Assembly: GCA_023423695.1 (NCBI GenBank)
Contig: JAFAFA010000152.1
Location: forward strand, 156,009-220,008
Source: Pseudomonadota bacterium
GTDB taxonomy: Bacteria > Pseudomonadota > Alphaproteobacteria > Azospirillales > Azospirillaceae
Direction of reading: 5' to 3'
Length of the DNA: 64,000 bases
Below, one piece after another: positions 16,697-25,723 of the stretch. The translations under genes and the position numbers were made by a program. Under the pieces are notes generated by a model. The model had not been told where the DNA came from. It saw only the letters and a program-made list of their open reading frames with translations, and did no database searches. The stretch's first letter is position 1. Each line of letters opens with the position of its first letter.

Positions 16697-17582
16697 GTCC
16701 CAACCTCCCGAACAGGCCCTGCGGCCGGATCATCAGCACCAGCACCATGATCCCGAACACCAGCGGGTCCGACCAGACCGGCGAGATGTAGAGGCTGGAC
16801 AGCGCCTGCACCTGGGTCAGCAGCAGGCCGGCGATCACCGCCCCCTGGATCGATCCCATGCCGCCGACGATCACCACGGTGAAGGCCATCAGGATGAAGT
16901 CGCGCCCCATGGTCGGGAACACGGAGTAGATTGGCGCCAGCAGCACGCCGGACAGGGCGGCCAGCGCCACCCCGAAGGCGAAGGTGCCGGCATAGACCCG
17001 GCGCACCGGCACGCCCAGCGACGAGGCCATATCCTTGTCGAAGGCCGCCGCCCGCACCATGGCGCCCAGCCCGGTGCGGAAGACCACCAGCCAGACCGCG
17101 GCGATCAGGGCGAGGCCGAAGCCGATCAGGAACAGCCGGTAGTTGGGCAGGAACATGCCGAGGATCTCGGTGCCGCCCTCGATGGGGTTGTCGGGCCGCT
17201 GGGTGTTGGGGCCGTAGACCAGCTTCAGCAGGTCTTCCATGATCATCCCCAGCCCGAAGGTCAGCAGCAGGGTCAGGATGTGGCGGTCGCGGCTGTGGAA
17301 GACCCGTGCGATCAGCCAGCGCTCGGCCAGCCAGCCGATGGGCAGCATCAGCAGTGGCACCAGCACCAGCAGCGCCCAGAAGCCGACCCCCAGCCCGGCC
17401 AGGGTCAGGGCCAGGAAGGCGCCCATGGCGTAGAACTCGCCATGGGCCATGTTGATGACGTCCAGCAGCCCGAAGATGATGGTCAGGCCCAGCGCCATCA
17501 GGACGACGGCAACCCCGAGCGACAGGCCGTTCAGCGCCTGCGGCGCCAGGACGAATTGCAGATAATCGATGAGTTCGGCCAT
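16689..17582 (-). CDS. livH: branched-chain-type ABC transporter permease LivH
   Basis: A 297-residue permease with about eight hydrophobic segments. GLLDVINMAHGEFYAMGAFL near residues 39-58 is the diagnostic LivH motif, and VIVGGMGSIQGAVIAGLLL occurs near 238. The ATG at 17582 gives the usual short N-terminus (MAELIDYLQ); the frame stays open further upstream only across the binding-protein gene in another frame. It begins 26 bases after the LivK stop. Confidence 0.92.
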   Translation of the reverse strand: MAELIDYLQFVLAPQALNGLSLGVAVVLMALGLTIIFGLLDVINMAHGEFYAMGAFLALTLAGLGVGFWALLVLVPLLMLPIGWLAERWLIARVFHSRDRHILTLLLTFGLGMIMEDLLKLVYGPNTQRPDNPIEGGTEILGMFLPNYRLFLIGFGLALIAAVWLVVFRTGLGAMVRAAAFDKDMASSLGVPVRRVYAGTFAFGVALAALSGVLLAPIYSVFPTMGRDFILMAFTVVIVGGMGSIQGAVIAGLLLTQVQALSSLYISPVWSDPLVFGIMVLVLMIRPQGLFGRLGHA

Positions 17583-17608
17583 GGCCGTCGGCTCCCTGGA
17601 AGCGGTCC

Positions 17609-18793
17609 TCAGAAGCGGGTGCACTGGTCGGGGCCGATGGCGGCGTCGCCCGGCACGGTGCCGACCACGTCGAAGCGGGTGCTGCCGCCGTCCGCCGCGA
17701 TGCGCACGGCGTACATGTCCTGGACCGCCTGATGGTCGCCGGCCCGCATGGTCTTGGTGCCCTGCGGCGTGCTCCAGCTCAGGCCCTCCATCGCCTTGCG
17801 CAGCGCCTCGGTGTCGGTGCCGCCGGCCTTCTCGACCGCCGCCTTGAAGAAGCCGATCAGGCCATAGCTGTCGGCGCCGTAGAGATCCGGGGCGGTGTCG
17901 TAGGCCTTGCGGAAGGCGGCGACGAAGGCCTTGTTCTCGGGCGTGGCCAGTTCCGCGGAATAGCCGACGCCGGTGACGAAGCCGTCGGCCGCCTTGCCGA
18001 TGGCGCCGATGTTCTGGGCGGTCACGGTGCCCGACGCGCCGACGATGGTCAGGTTGCGCAGCAGCCCGTATTCGCTCATCTGCGTCAGCAGCCGAACGGT
18101 GTCGTTGCCGGCGGTGGAGGTGTAGAGCACGCTGGGCCGCGCGGCGCGGAGCTGGCCGAAATACTGCGAGTAATCCTTGCTGCCGAGCGGTGCGAACACC
18201 TCGCCGGTCGATTGCGCCCCGGTCTTCTCCGCCGCCGCCTTGAAGGCCGCGACGGTGGAGCGTCCCATCTCGTAATCGGGGCCGAGATAATAGACCTTGG
18301 CCTTCGGCTTGTCCTTGGCCAGCCATTCCGCCAGAGCCGCCGACTGCTGCCCCGCCCGCGCATTCACCCGGAAGACGTTGGGCGAGCACTTGTCGGTGGT
18401 GATGGCGTCGGAGAACGACACGGTGGTGGCGATCAGCCGGCCGTTGCGCTCGGCGAGCTGGCCGACCGCCAGGGTGGAGCCGGAATTGACGGTGCCGGTC
18501 AGGAAATCGACTTTGTTGACCTGGAACAGCTTCTCCGCCTTCTGGGTGGCGACGGCGGGATTGGCCTCCTCGTCCTCGAACAGAAGTTCGATCTGGCGCC
18601 CCATGATGCCGCCGGCGGCGTTCACCTCCTTCGTCGCCAGTTCCAGGCCCCAGCGGACCTGCTGGCCGATCGGCGCGTAGGTGCCCGACAGCGGGGTCAC
18701 CACCCCGATGCGGATCGGCTCGGCGGCGGACGCGACCCCGCCGAACCCGAGCAGGACGAGCGCGGCGGTGCCGAGAAGCGTGGTCTTGGTCAT
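17609..18793 (-). CDS. livK: Liv-type periplasmic substrate-binding protein
   Basis: A 394-residue type I periplasmic binding protein for the LivHMGF importer. A typical signal peptide spans residues 1-24 (MTKTTLLGTAALVLLGFGG, cleavage after VASA), followed by IRIGVVTPLSGTYAPIGQQ. The ATG at 18793 has GGGAGGAACC upstream. The fold and length suit the amide/urea/aromatic-binding branch as well as amino acids; the specificity cannot be read here. Its place between the crotonase and permease genes argues that it captures the substrate of this pathway. Confidence 0.92.
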   Translation of the reverse strand: MTKTTLLGTAALVLLGFGGVASAAEPIRIGVVTPLSGTYAPIGQQVRWGLELATKEVNAAGGIMGRQIELLFEDEEANPAVATQKAEKLFQVNKVDFLTGTVNSGSTLAVGQLAERNGRLIATTVSFSDAITTDKCSPNVFRVNARAGQQSAALAEWLAKDKPKAKVYYLGPDYEMGRSTVAAFKAAAEKTGAQSTGEVFAPLGSKDYSQYFGQLRAARPSVLYTSTAGNDTVRLLTQMSEYGLLRNLTIVGASGTVTAQNIGAIGKAADGFVTGVGYSAELATPENKAFVAAFRKAYDTAPDLYGADSYGLIGFFKAAVEKAGGTDTEALRKAMEGLSWSTPQGTKTMRAGDHQAVQDMYAVRIAADGGSTRFDVVGTVPGDAAIGPDQCTRF

Positions 18794-18851
18794 GATTTTT
18801 GGTTCCTCCCTGTGTTGTCCGTGCTTTGCTGCCCGTGCCGGGAAGCGTCGG

Positions 18852-19676
18852 TCAGACGCCCTTGAAGACCGGCTTGCGCTTCTCATGGAAGGAGGCGACG
18901 CCCTCCTTGAAATCCTCCGAGCCGCGCAGGCGGCCGTAGGCCTGCCCCTCGATCTCGATGGCGCCATTGACCGAGACGTTGTTGCCGCTGTTCAGCACCC
19001 CCTTGATGGTGCGCTGGGCTAGCGGCGAGAAGCCGCGCAGTTCGTCGACCAGGGCGGCCACCGTCGTTTCCAGTTCGGCGTCGGCGACGCAGTCGGTGAC
19101 GAAGCCCCAGTCGGCGGCTTGACGGCCGGGGATGCGCTTGGCCCGCATCACCATGTCCTTGGTGCGGCAGATGCCGATCATGTGCAGCAGGCGGGCCGAG
19201 CCGCCGGAACCGGGGATCATGCCGATGCGCATCTCCGGCAGGGCGAACTGCGCGGTCTCCGAGGCGATGCGGAAATCGCAGGCCAGCGACAGCTCGAAGC
19301 CGACGCCGAAGCAATAGCCGCGGACCTGGGCGATCACCGGCTTGCGGCAGCGTTCCGGGGCAGCGATGTTGACGGCGAGTTCCGACACATGTTCCGCCGG
19401 CATCTCCATGAAACCGGCGATGTTGCCGCCGGATGAGAAATTCTCTCCCTCGGCGCGCAGCACGATCACCCGCACCATGGGGTCGCGGTCCAGCACCTTG
19501 AACACGGCGGCGAACTGGTCGCGCTGGAGCATGCTGACGATGTTGAAGGGAGGACGGTGCAGCACGATGTCGGCGCGCTCCAGGGATTCGTCGATCTCCA
19601 CGCGGAAGCCGTCAAGGTCGGCGAGCAGGCGGTCGGTGCTGTCGAAACGGTAGGGGGTCACGGTCGTGGACTCCAT
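18852..19676 (-). CDS. crotonase-fold enoyl-CoA hydratase/isomerase family protein
   Basis: A 274-residue crotonase. The oxyanion-hole loop is ENFSSGGNIAGFM (about residues 78-90) and the second loop is GYCFGVGFELSLACDF. Both hydratase glutamates can be placed, in GFELSLACD and ALPEMRIG, before the family motif IPGSGGSARLL, so water addition or hydrolysis is chemically feasible. It sits 15 bases after the acyl-CoA ligase gene on the same strand, so it should act on the CoA thioester made by that ligase, possibly after hydroxylation by the molybdenum enzyme. Isomerase or ring-opening roles are alternatives. Confidence 0.88.
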   Translation of the reverse strand: MESTTVTPYRFDSTDRLLADLDGFRVEIDESLERADIVLHRPPFNIVSMLQRDQFAAVFKVLDRDPMVRVIVLRAEGENFSSGGNIAGFMEMPAEHVSELAVNIAAPERCRKPVIAQVRGYCFGVGFELSLACDFRIASETAQFALPEMRIGMIPGSGGSARLLHMIGICRTKDMVMRAKRIPGRQAADWGFVTDCVADAELETTVAALVDELRGFSPLAQRTIKGVLNSGNNVSVNGAIEIEGQAYGRLRGSEDFKEGVASFHEKRKPVFKGV

Positions 19677-19691
19677 GGATGAAGGCTGGGT

Positions 19692-21233
19692 TCAGGAGTG
19701 TGTCGGGCTGTTCTCAAGGGCGAATTCGCCGGCCTGGAGCTTGCGGCGCAGGATTTTGCCGACCGGCGATTTCGGGATTTCGTCGAGGAAGACGTACTCG
19801 CGCGGGCGCTTGAAGTTGGCGAGGCCGGAGGTGCGGCAATGGTCGTCGAGGTCCCTCGCCTCGACGCCATGGGCGCGCTTGACGAAGGCGACGACCCGCT
19901 GGCCCCAGCGTTCGTCGGGCAGGCCGGCGACCGCGACCTCCAGCACGCCGTCATGCAGGGACAGCACGCTCTCGATCTCGACCGGCGAGACGTTCTCGCC
20001 GCCGGTGATGATCATGTCGTCCACCCGGCCGGTGACGAACAGGTCGCCCTCGGCGTCGAGGAAGCCGATGTCGCCGGTGAAGTACCAGCCGCCATGCAGC
20101 GCCTTGGCGTCGGCGTCCGGCCGCTTCCAATAGCCTTCGAAGGACTCGTCGCCCGACAGGTCGGCGGCGATCTGGCCCTCCTCCCCGGCCGCGGCACGCT
20201 CGCCGGGATCGAAGCTGCCGAGACGGACGATGCGGATGCGCTGATTCAGCGCCGCCTTGCCGGCCGATCCCGGCTTGGCCGGGGCGTTCTGGTCGATGGT
20301 GAAGGTGTAGATCTCGGACGAGCCGTAATGGTTGACGAACAGCTCGGGCCGGAAGGCGGCCTCCAGCCGCTTCAGCAGGCCGTCGGTCATCGACGCCCCG
20401 GCGAAGCCCAGCTTGCGCACCGACGACACGTCGGTGCCTGCGAATTTCGGGTCGGCCAGCAGGTCGTGATAGAGCGTCGGCACCAGATAGAGGCAGCTCA
20501 GCCGCTCCGCCGCGATCAGCTCCAGCGCTCGGGCCGTGTCGAAGCGGGGCAGGCAGACGAAGCAGCCATCCACCAGCGCCATCGCCAAGAGCGAGCGCAC
20601 ACCCATCGTGTGGTAGAGCGGCATGACGCCCAGCGTCCGCTCGCCCCGGCGGTAGCAGTTCTGGGCGACATGGGCGACGGCAGCGGCACGCTCCGTCCGG
20701 TGGCGGCGCGGCACGCCCTTGGGCTTGCCGGTGGTGCCGGAGGTGTAGAGGAACAGCGAGACATGCTCCGCCGTGGCGCGGGGCTGCGCCGGAGCCGGAT
20801 CGCCGTCCAGCAAATCGGCGAAGCGGCGGTCGCCGGCTTCGACCGGATTGCCGACCGCGATGCGGGGCAGCGCTCGTGCCGCGGCGGAGGTCCGGACGAC
20901 GTCGGCCGACACGTCCTGATAGAACAGGGCGCGCACCTCGGCGTCGGGCAGGCAGTAATCCAGCTCGTCGGGCTTCACCCGCCAGTTCAGCGGCACCACG
21001 GCGATGCCGGCCAGTTGGCAGGCCCAATGAATGGTCGCCATCTCCCAATTGTTCTGCAACGCGGTGGCGATGCGGTCGCCGGGGCGCAGGGCAAGTCGGT
21101 CGAAGGCGCCGACCAGCCGGCGGATGCGCTCCAGCCACTGAGCGTAGGTCAGCCGCAGGTCGCCATCGACGATGGCGACCGCGTCGGGGCTGCGTTCCGC
21201 GCTCGCCAGGATGCTGCGGCCGAGGTCAAACAT
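19692..21233 (-). CDS. AMP-dependent acyl-CoA synthetase/ligase
   Basis: A 513-residue ANL-superfamily enzyme that would activate a carboxylic acid to its CoA ester with ATP. The P-loop motif is LYTSGTTGKPKGVPRRHR (about 160-178), the A5 motif YGSSEIYTF near 301, the A7 motif GGWYFTGDIGFLD near 384, the A8 hinge GRVDDMIITGGENVSPVEIE near 404 and the catalytic Lys motif KSPVGKILRR near 490. It overlaps the [2Fe-2S] subunit gene by 8 bases and precedes the crotonase. Length and motifs suit medium-chain, aromatic or malonate-type ligases; the true substrate is unknown. Confidence 0.9.
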   Translation of the reverse strand: MFDLGRSILASAERSPDAVAIVDGDLRLTYAQWLERIRRLVGAFDRLALRPGDRIATALQNNWEMATIHWACQLAGIAVVPLNWRVKPDELDYCLPDAEVRALFYQDVSADVVRTSAAARALPRIAVGNPVEAGDRRFADLLDGDPAPAQPRATAEHVSLFLYTSGTTGKPKGVPRRHRTERAAAVAHVAQNCYRRGERTLGVMPLYHTMGVRSLLAMALVDGCFVCLPRFDTARALELIAAERLSCLYLVPTLYHDLLADPKFAGTDVSSVRKLGFAGASMTDGLLKRLEAAFRPELFVNHYGSSEIYTFTIDQNAPAKPGSAGKAALNQRIRIVRLGSFDPGERAAAGEEGQIAADLSGDESFEGYWKRPDADAKALHGGWYFTGDIGFLDAEGDLFVTGRVDDMIITGGENVSPVEIESVLSLHDGVLEVAVAGLPDERWGQRVVAFVKRAHGVEARDLDDHCRTSGLANFKRPREYVFLDEIPKSPVGKILRRKLQAGEFALENSPTHS

Positions 21234-21756
21234 GGGCGACCTCCCCCACCGTCCGGCCGGTGACGTCCATCACGGCGCGGACGATGCCGGCATAGCCGGT
21301 GCAGCGGCAAAGATGGCCGCTCAGCATGTCGCGTAGCTCCTCTTCGGTTGGCTTGGGATTGCGGTCCAGGTAATCGGTCAGCGACATCAGGATGCCGGCG
21401 GTGCAGAAGCCGCATTGCAGGGCGTGATGCCGGCGGAATGCCTCCTGGAGCGCGGTCATGCGTCCCTCGTTGGCCTGCGCGAGCCCTTCGACGGTGTCGA
21501 TGCGCCGGCCGTCGGCCTGCACCGCCAGCGTCAGGCAGGCGCGGACCGCCACGCCGTCGATGCGGACGGTGCAGGCGCCGCAGACGCCGTGCTCGCAGCC
21601 GACGCGGGTGCCGTGGGCGCCCAGTTCGTGGCGCAGGAAATCGCTCAGCAGCAGGCGCGGATGGGCGTGCCCGGTGCGCGGCGTGCCGTTCAGGACGATG
21701 GAGACGGCATGTCGCGTCTCGGCCGCCAGCGGCGATGTGGATTTCAGCGGCGGCAT
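21226..21756 (-). CDS. [2Fe-2S] subunit of a xanthine dehydrogenase-family molybdenum hydroxylase
   Basis: A 176-residue small subunit carrying two [2Fe-2S] clusters that pass electrons from the molybdenum site to FAD. The ferredoxin-type cluster ligands are in GCEHGVCGACTV plus RACLTLAV, and the second cluster ligands are in CGFCTAG and CRCTGY. This matches CoxS/HcrC-type small subunits. The start overlaps the FAD-subunit stop by 13 bases and the end overlaps the CoA ligase gene, so all are coupled in one operon. Confidence 0.94.
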   Translation of the reverse strand: MPPLKSTSPLAAETRHAVSIVLNGTPRTGHAHPRLLLSDFLRHELGAHGTRVGCEHGVCGACTVRIDGVAVRACLTLAVQADGRRIDTVEGLAQANEGRMTALQEAFRRHHALQCGFCTAGILMSLTDYLDRNPKPTEEELRDMLSGHLCRCTGYAGIVRAVMDVTGRTVGEVAHV

Positions 21757-22580
21757 GACAGGGCTTCCTCAAGGACAATGCGGCCGATCCGGCGGACGAG
21801 GTCGCGGCGATAGCGCGCGGTGGCGTGCTGGTCGTCGTCACCGCCGAGATCCCAGGCGAAGGCGTTCAGCGCCTCGTCGAGATCCGGCGGCAAGTCACCC
21901 TCGACCAGCGGCCAGGAGCGCATGGTCGGCCGGTCCGCCACCCCGCCGACGGCGAGGCTGGCGGACTGCCCATCCACGGTGGCGGCGCAGGCGGCGATGG
22001 CGAAGTCGCCGTGCCGCATCGACTGCTCGCGGAAGGCATGGCCGCTGCCGGGCTTCGCCAGGGGAAAGCGGACGCATTCGACGATCTCGTCCGCCGCCTT
22101 TACCGTGGTCAGCGGCCCCAGAAAGAAATCGGCGGCGGCGACGGTGCGGCGGCGGCGCAGGTTGCGCAGCACCACCTCGCCGCCGGTGGCGACCAGACAG
22201 AGCGGCGTCTCGGCGCTGGGATCGGCATGGGCGACGGAGCCGCAGAGCGTGCCGCGGTTGCGGGTCTGGAAATGGCCGACCCATGGCAGGGCGGCGGCGA
22301 GCAGCGGAACCTCCCGCGCCAGAGTCGGGCGGGCCAGCACCTCGGCCTGCGTGACGGCGGCGCCAATGGTCAGCCAGCCGTCCTCGACCCGTAGGCTGCG
22401 CAGTTCCTCCAGCCCGCCGAGGTCGATCAGCAGGCGCGGCTGGACCAGCCGCATGTTCAGCATCGGCATCAGCGACTGGCCGCCGGCGATCACGCGGGCG
22501 TCGTCGCCCTCGGCCGCCAGTGCCGCCAGCGCGTCGGCGACGGTCGCCGGCCGCAGATAGTCGAAGGGTGCGGGTTTCAT
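21744..22580 (-). CDS. FAD-binding subunit of the molybdenum hydroxylase
   Basis: A 278-residue medium subunit (CoxM-like). The FAD motif AGGQSLMPMLNMRL is at about residues 31-44 and the second motif RNRGTLCGSVAHADPSAE near 104. The C-terminal CoxM-type domain contains VGGVADRPTM. There is no sign of the roughly 40-residue Cys-rich insert that holds the extra [4Fe-4S] cluster in 4-hydroxybenzoyl-CoA reductase, so an oxidative hydroxylase is more likely than a ring reductase. The ATG at 22580 overlaps the large-subunit stop (ATGA). Confidence 0.92.
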   Translation of the reverse strand: MKPAPFDYLRPATVADALAALAAEGDDARVIAGGQSLMPMLNMRLVQPRLLIDLGGLEELRSLRVEDGWLTIGAAVTQAEVLARPTLAREVPLLAAALPWVGHFQTRNRGTLCGSVAHADPSAETPLCLVATGGEVVLRNLRRRRTVAAADFFLGPLTTVKAADEIVECVRFPLAKPGSGHAFREQSMRHGDFAIAACAATVDGQSASLAVGGVADRPTMRSWPLVEGDLPPDLDEALNAFAWDLGGDDDQHATARYRRDLVRRIGRIVLEEALSCRR

Positions 22581-25500
22581 CGGTCGAGTCCCAGAAGACG
22601 CAGCAGGCGCGTCAGAAGTGACGGGTGTTCGGCCGGCGCAGCGGCGCCGCCGGCACGGGCGACCAGCTTTTCGAAGAACTGGCCGATCAGCAGGCGCGAC
22701 GCGCTGTCGAGCATCCGTCCGCCGACCGCGGCGACCTTGCCGCCGACCGACGCGCCGTAGCGGTAGGTGACGCGCGTTCCGGTGGCGGTGCGTTCCAGTG
22801 TGACATGCCCGGTGCCGCTGCCCGATCCCAGCGCGCTGGTGCCGCTGCCGGTCAGGGTCAGCGCATGGGGCGGGTCGAGGTCGGACAAGGCGACCTCCGC
22901 GGTATAACGGCCGCGCACTGGTCCGATTCCGACCACCACCTCCGCCCGGTAGGCGTTGGGACCGACGAGGTCCAAGGCCTCGCAACCGGGCAGCAGCGCC
23001 GCCAACTCCTTGGGATCGAGCAGGATGGCCCAGACCTGTTCCGGCATGGCTGGCACCTCGCGGCTGCCTTCCCCGGTCAGGCCGCGTCCGCCCGGTGTGG
23101 CGGTCGGCGGCGGAGTTTCTCCGGAACCGGCGGCAGAGGCCGGTCGCGGCGGTTCCGGCGGATGGATCATCGCCGCCAGCTTGGACGGGGTGATCGGCAG
23201 GGAAGGCACCTCGTCCATGCCATCGGCGGAAAGGGCGTCCGCCACCGCATTGGCGAGGCAGACCGGCGTGCTCATGCAATTCCCCTCCCCCACCCCCTTG
23301 GCGCCGAGCGGCGTCACCGGCGACGGGCTTTCGCGATGAAGGATGACGGGAACCGGAATCTCGCAGGCGGTCGGTACCAGATAGTCGGCGAAGGTGCCGG
23401 ACAGGAACCGGCCGTCGTCGCCATAGGCGTATTCCTCGTACAGCGCGGTGCCGACGGCATGGGCGAAACCGCCCAGGATCTGGCCCTCGACCAGCAGCGG
23501 GTTCAGCAGCCGGCCGGCGTCATGCATGGTGACGTAGCGGTCGATCCGCAGCGCCCCGGTGTCGCGGTCGATCTCGATCCCGCAGAAATCGAAGATGAAG
23601 CCGTAGCAGGCAGAACTGTTGATGTGGTCGGCGTCGGTCGGCGCCTTCAGTGGCTCCGGCGTCCAGAAGGCGGTCTCGCGCAGCGCCGCCTCCTGCCCAT
23701 CCGGCAGCGTGCCGGGCGCCCAGTGGCCGGCGGCGGCGACGCGGGGGAAGGACAGGCCGTTGTCCGGGTTGGCGTCGGCGAAGACCCTGCCGCCGGCGAA
23801 GCGAACATCCTCCGCCCGGCAATTCAATTGCCCGGCGACCAGCGCCGCCATGCGGTCGCGCAGCCGGGTCGCCGCCACCTGGGCCGCTCCCGCCACCGCC
23901 CCGGCGAAGCGGCTGGAATAATTGCCCGACGCGATCGACCAGGCGTCCTTGCCGGTGTCGAGGTCGGTGTTGACGCGGATGTCCTCGAACCGCAGGCCGA
24001 AGACGTCGGCCACCACCTGGGCCAGCACGGTGCGGTGCCCCTGGCCCTGCGGCGCCGAGGCCACCGTCACCGACACGCCGCCGGTGGGATCGACGGCGAC
24101 GCTGGCGGTCGCCTGCGCGCCGTTCTTCGGTCCGGCCTTGCGCCGCTCGTCGGCGGTCAGGACGGTGGTGATGTAGCCCATGTTGGAGATCGACGGCTCC
24201 ACCACCGCAGCATAGCCGATGCCGTAGATCCGCCCCTCCGCCCGCAGCGCGTCGCGCCGGGCCTTCAGCGCGTCGAGCGCCCCCTCGCGCACCGCCTGCT
24301 CCAGCGTGGCGCGGTAATCGCCGCTGTCGAGCGTCCCGCCCGACGCAGTACGGTAGGGCATGGCGTCGGCCGCCACCAGATTGCGGCGGATGACGTCGAG
24401 CGGGTCCAGCCCCAGATCCGCCGCCACCCGGTTCATCAGCCGCTCCAGCCCGTAATAGAGCTGGCCGCCGCCGAAGCCGCGGTTGAGGCCGGTCGGCGTC
24501 TTGTTGGTGACGACGATGCGGTTGGTCACCGCGAGGTTCGGAATATCGTAGGCGCCGGTCAGGTTGCCGTGGTTGCGGTAGAGCGAGGCCGGCTCCGGCG
24601 CCCGCAGATAGGCACCGCAATCCTCGGTCTGCTCCATCCGCAGAGCCAGCACCCGGCCGTCCGGCTCCACCGCCGCGTCGATGCGCATGCGGCGCGCGGT
24701 GGCCGAGGTGGCGGCCATCAGATGCTCCAGCCGGTCCTCCACCCATTTGACTGGCCGCCCGGCGACGCGAGCGCACAGCCCCATCAGCACGACATAGGGG
24801 AAGACCGCCTGCTTGTTGCCGAAGCTGCCGCCGGAATGGGGCGGCGTCTTCAACCGCAGCCGCGATCCCGGCACGTTCAGTGCGCGGGCCATCACCGGAT
24901 GGACGGCAAAGGGTCCGGAGAAGTTGGACAGCACCTCGTACGCGTCCTCGGCCGCGTCATAGTCGGCGACGACGACGAAGCACTCCATCGGGGTGCAGGA
25001 GTTGCGGGGATACTCGACCTCGACCGACACGCTGCGGGCTGCACGGGCGAAGGCGGCCTCGGGGTCGCCATAGCGGAAGCTGCGGCTGTTGACGAGGTTG
25101 GAGCCCACCGCCGGATGCAGCAGTTCCGACTCTTTCTCCAGCGCCTGGGCAATCGAGGTCACCGGCGGCAGCGGGCGATAGCGCACCTCGATGCGGTCGA
25201 ACGCGTCCTCCGCGACATAACGGCTGTCGGCCAGCACCACCGCCACCGGTTCGCCGACATGGCGCACGCGGTCGATGGCGAGGCACCAATGCTCCATCGG
25301 GGCACGGATGCCGACCAGAAAGGCGCTGGCATGGCGCTTGGCGTCGTCCCCCGTCACCACGGCGGCGACACCGGGAACCGCCAGCGCGGCGGCGGTGTCG
25401 ATGCCCAGCAGCTCGGCATGGGCGTGCGGGGAGCGCAGGATCGCGGCATGCAGAGTGCCGGGCTTCACCGGCAGGTCGTCGGCATAGCGGGCGACGCCGG

Positions 25501-25618
25501 TCAGCAGCGCCGCGTCCTCCACCCGCGGCATCGCGCGGCCGACGAACGGGGCCGCCGCCGACTGCGCCGGATCCCCTTCGAGTTCAATGGTCTGCGTGGC
25601 GGTCTGCGTGGCCGTCAT
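22577..25618 (-). CDS. molybdopterin-binding large subunit of the molybdenum hydroxylase, fused to a C-terminal CoxG-like (SRPBCC) domain
   Basis: A 1013-residue protein. Residues up to about 800 follow the CoxL/xanthine dehydrogenase plan: VGRAMPRVEDAALLTG at the start, PPHSGGSFGNKQAVFPYV for the Mo-cofactor region, GGGQLYYGLERLM, APQGQGHRTVLAQVVADVFG, and the C-terminal GAKGVGEGNCMSTPVCLANA with the catalytic Glu. A Pro-rich linker follows and then about 150 residues resembling CoxG/polyketide-cyclase proteins (VWAILLDPKELAALLPGCEA; VGGKVAAVGGRMLDSASRL). CoxG is normally a separate protein, so the fusion is notable. GGGAGG lies 6 bases before the ATG at 25618; an ATG at 25624 directly abuts it. 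Confidence 0.92.
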   Translation of the reverse strand: MTATQTATQTIELEGDPAQSAAAPFVGRAMPRVEDAALLTGVARYADDLPVKPGTLHAAILRSPHAHAELLGIDTAAALAVPGVAAVVTGDDAKRHASAFLVGIRAPMEHWCLAIDRVRHVGEPVAVVLADSRYVAEDAFDRIEVRYRPLPPVTSIAQALEKESELLHPAVGSNLVNSRSFRYGDPEAAFARAARSVSVEVEYPRNSCTPMECFVVVADYDAAEDAYEVLSNFSGPFAVHPVMARALNVPGSRLRLKTPPHSGGSFGNKQAVFPYVVLMGLCARVAGRPVKWVEDRLEHLMAATSATARRMRIDAAVEPDGRVLALRMEQTEDCGAYLRAPEPASLYRNHGNLTGAYDIPNLAVTNRIVVTNKTPTGLNRGFGGGQLYYGLERLMNRVAADLGLDPLDVIRRNLVAADAMPYRTASGGTLDSGDYRATLEQAVREGALDALKARRDALRAEGRIYGIGYAAVVEPSISNMGYITTVLTADERRKAGPKNGAQATASVAVDPTGGVSVTVASAPQGQGHRTVLAQVVADVFGLRFEDIRVNTDLDTGKDAWSIASGNYSSRFAGAVAGAAQVAATRLRDRMAALVAGQLNCRAEDVRFAGGRVFADANPDNGLSFPRVAAAGHWAPGTLPDGQEAALRETAFWTPEPLKAPTDADHINSSACYGFIFDFCGIEIDRDTGALRIDRYVTMHDAGRLLNPLLVEGQILGGFAHAVGTALYEEYAYGDDGRFLSGTFADYLVPTACEIPVPVILHRESPSPVTPLGAKGVGEGNCMSTPVCLANAVADALSADGMDEVPSLPITPSKLAAMIHPPEPPRPASAAGSGETPPPTATPGGRGLTGEGSREVPAMPEQVWAILLDPKELAALLPGCEALDLVGPNAYRAEVVVGIGPVRGRYTAEVALSDLDPPHALTLTGSGTSALGSGSGTGHVTLERTATGTRVTYRYGASVGGKVAAVGGRMLDSASRLLIGQFFEKLVARAGGAAAPAEHPSLLTRLLRLLGLDR

Positions 25619-25723
25619 CGTCATCCTCCCGTTACCGGAGGAGACTAGACCGTTCGCCAAGCAAAGCTTTTACCGTGGAGTGTCGCGATTTACCCTAGCG
25701 TCTCATTTTCACGCGTCTCGTTT

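Noticed and set aside
22577..25618. Calling the enzyme 4-hydroxybenzoyl-CoA reductase
   Set aside because: The FAD subunit lacks the Cys-rich 4Fe-4S insert of that enzyme, and the large subunit is much longer with a CoxG-like fusion.
22625..25648. A 1007-codon open frame antisense to the molybdenum hydroxylase large subunit
   Set aside because: It mirrors the real gene, has low-complexity Arg/Gly/Gln composition and no recognisable motif; the minus-strand protein is unambiguous.
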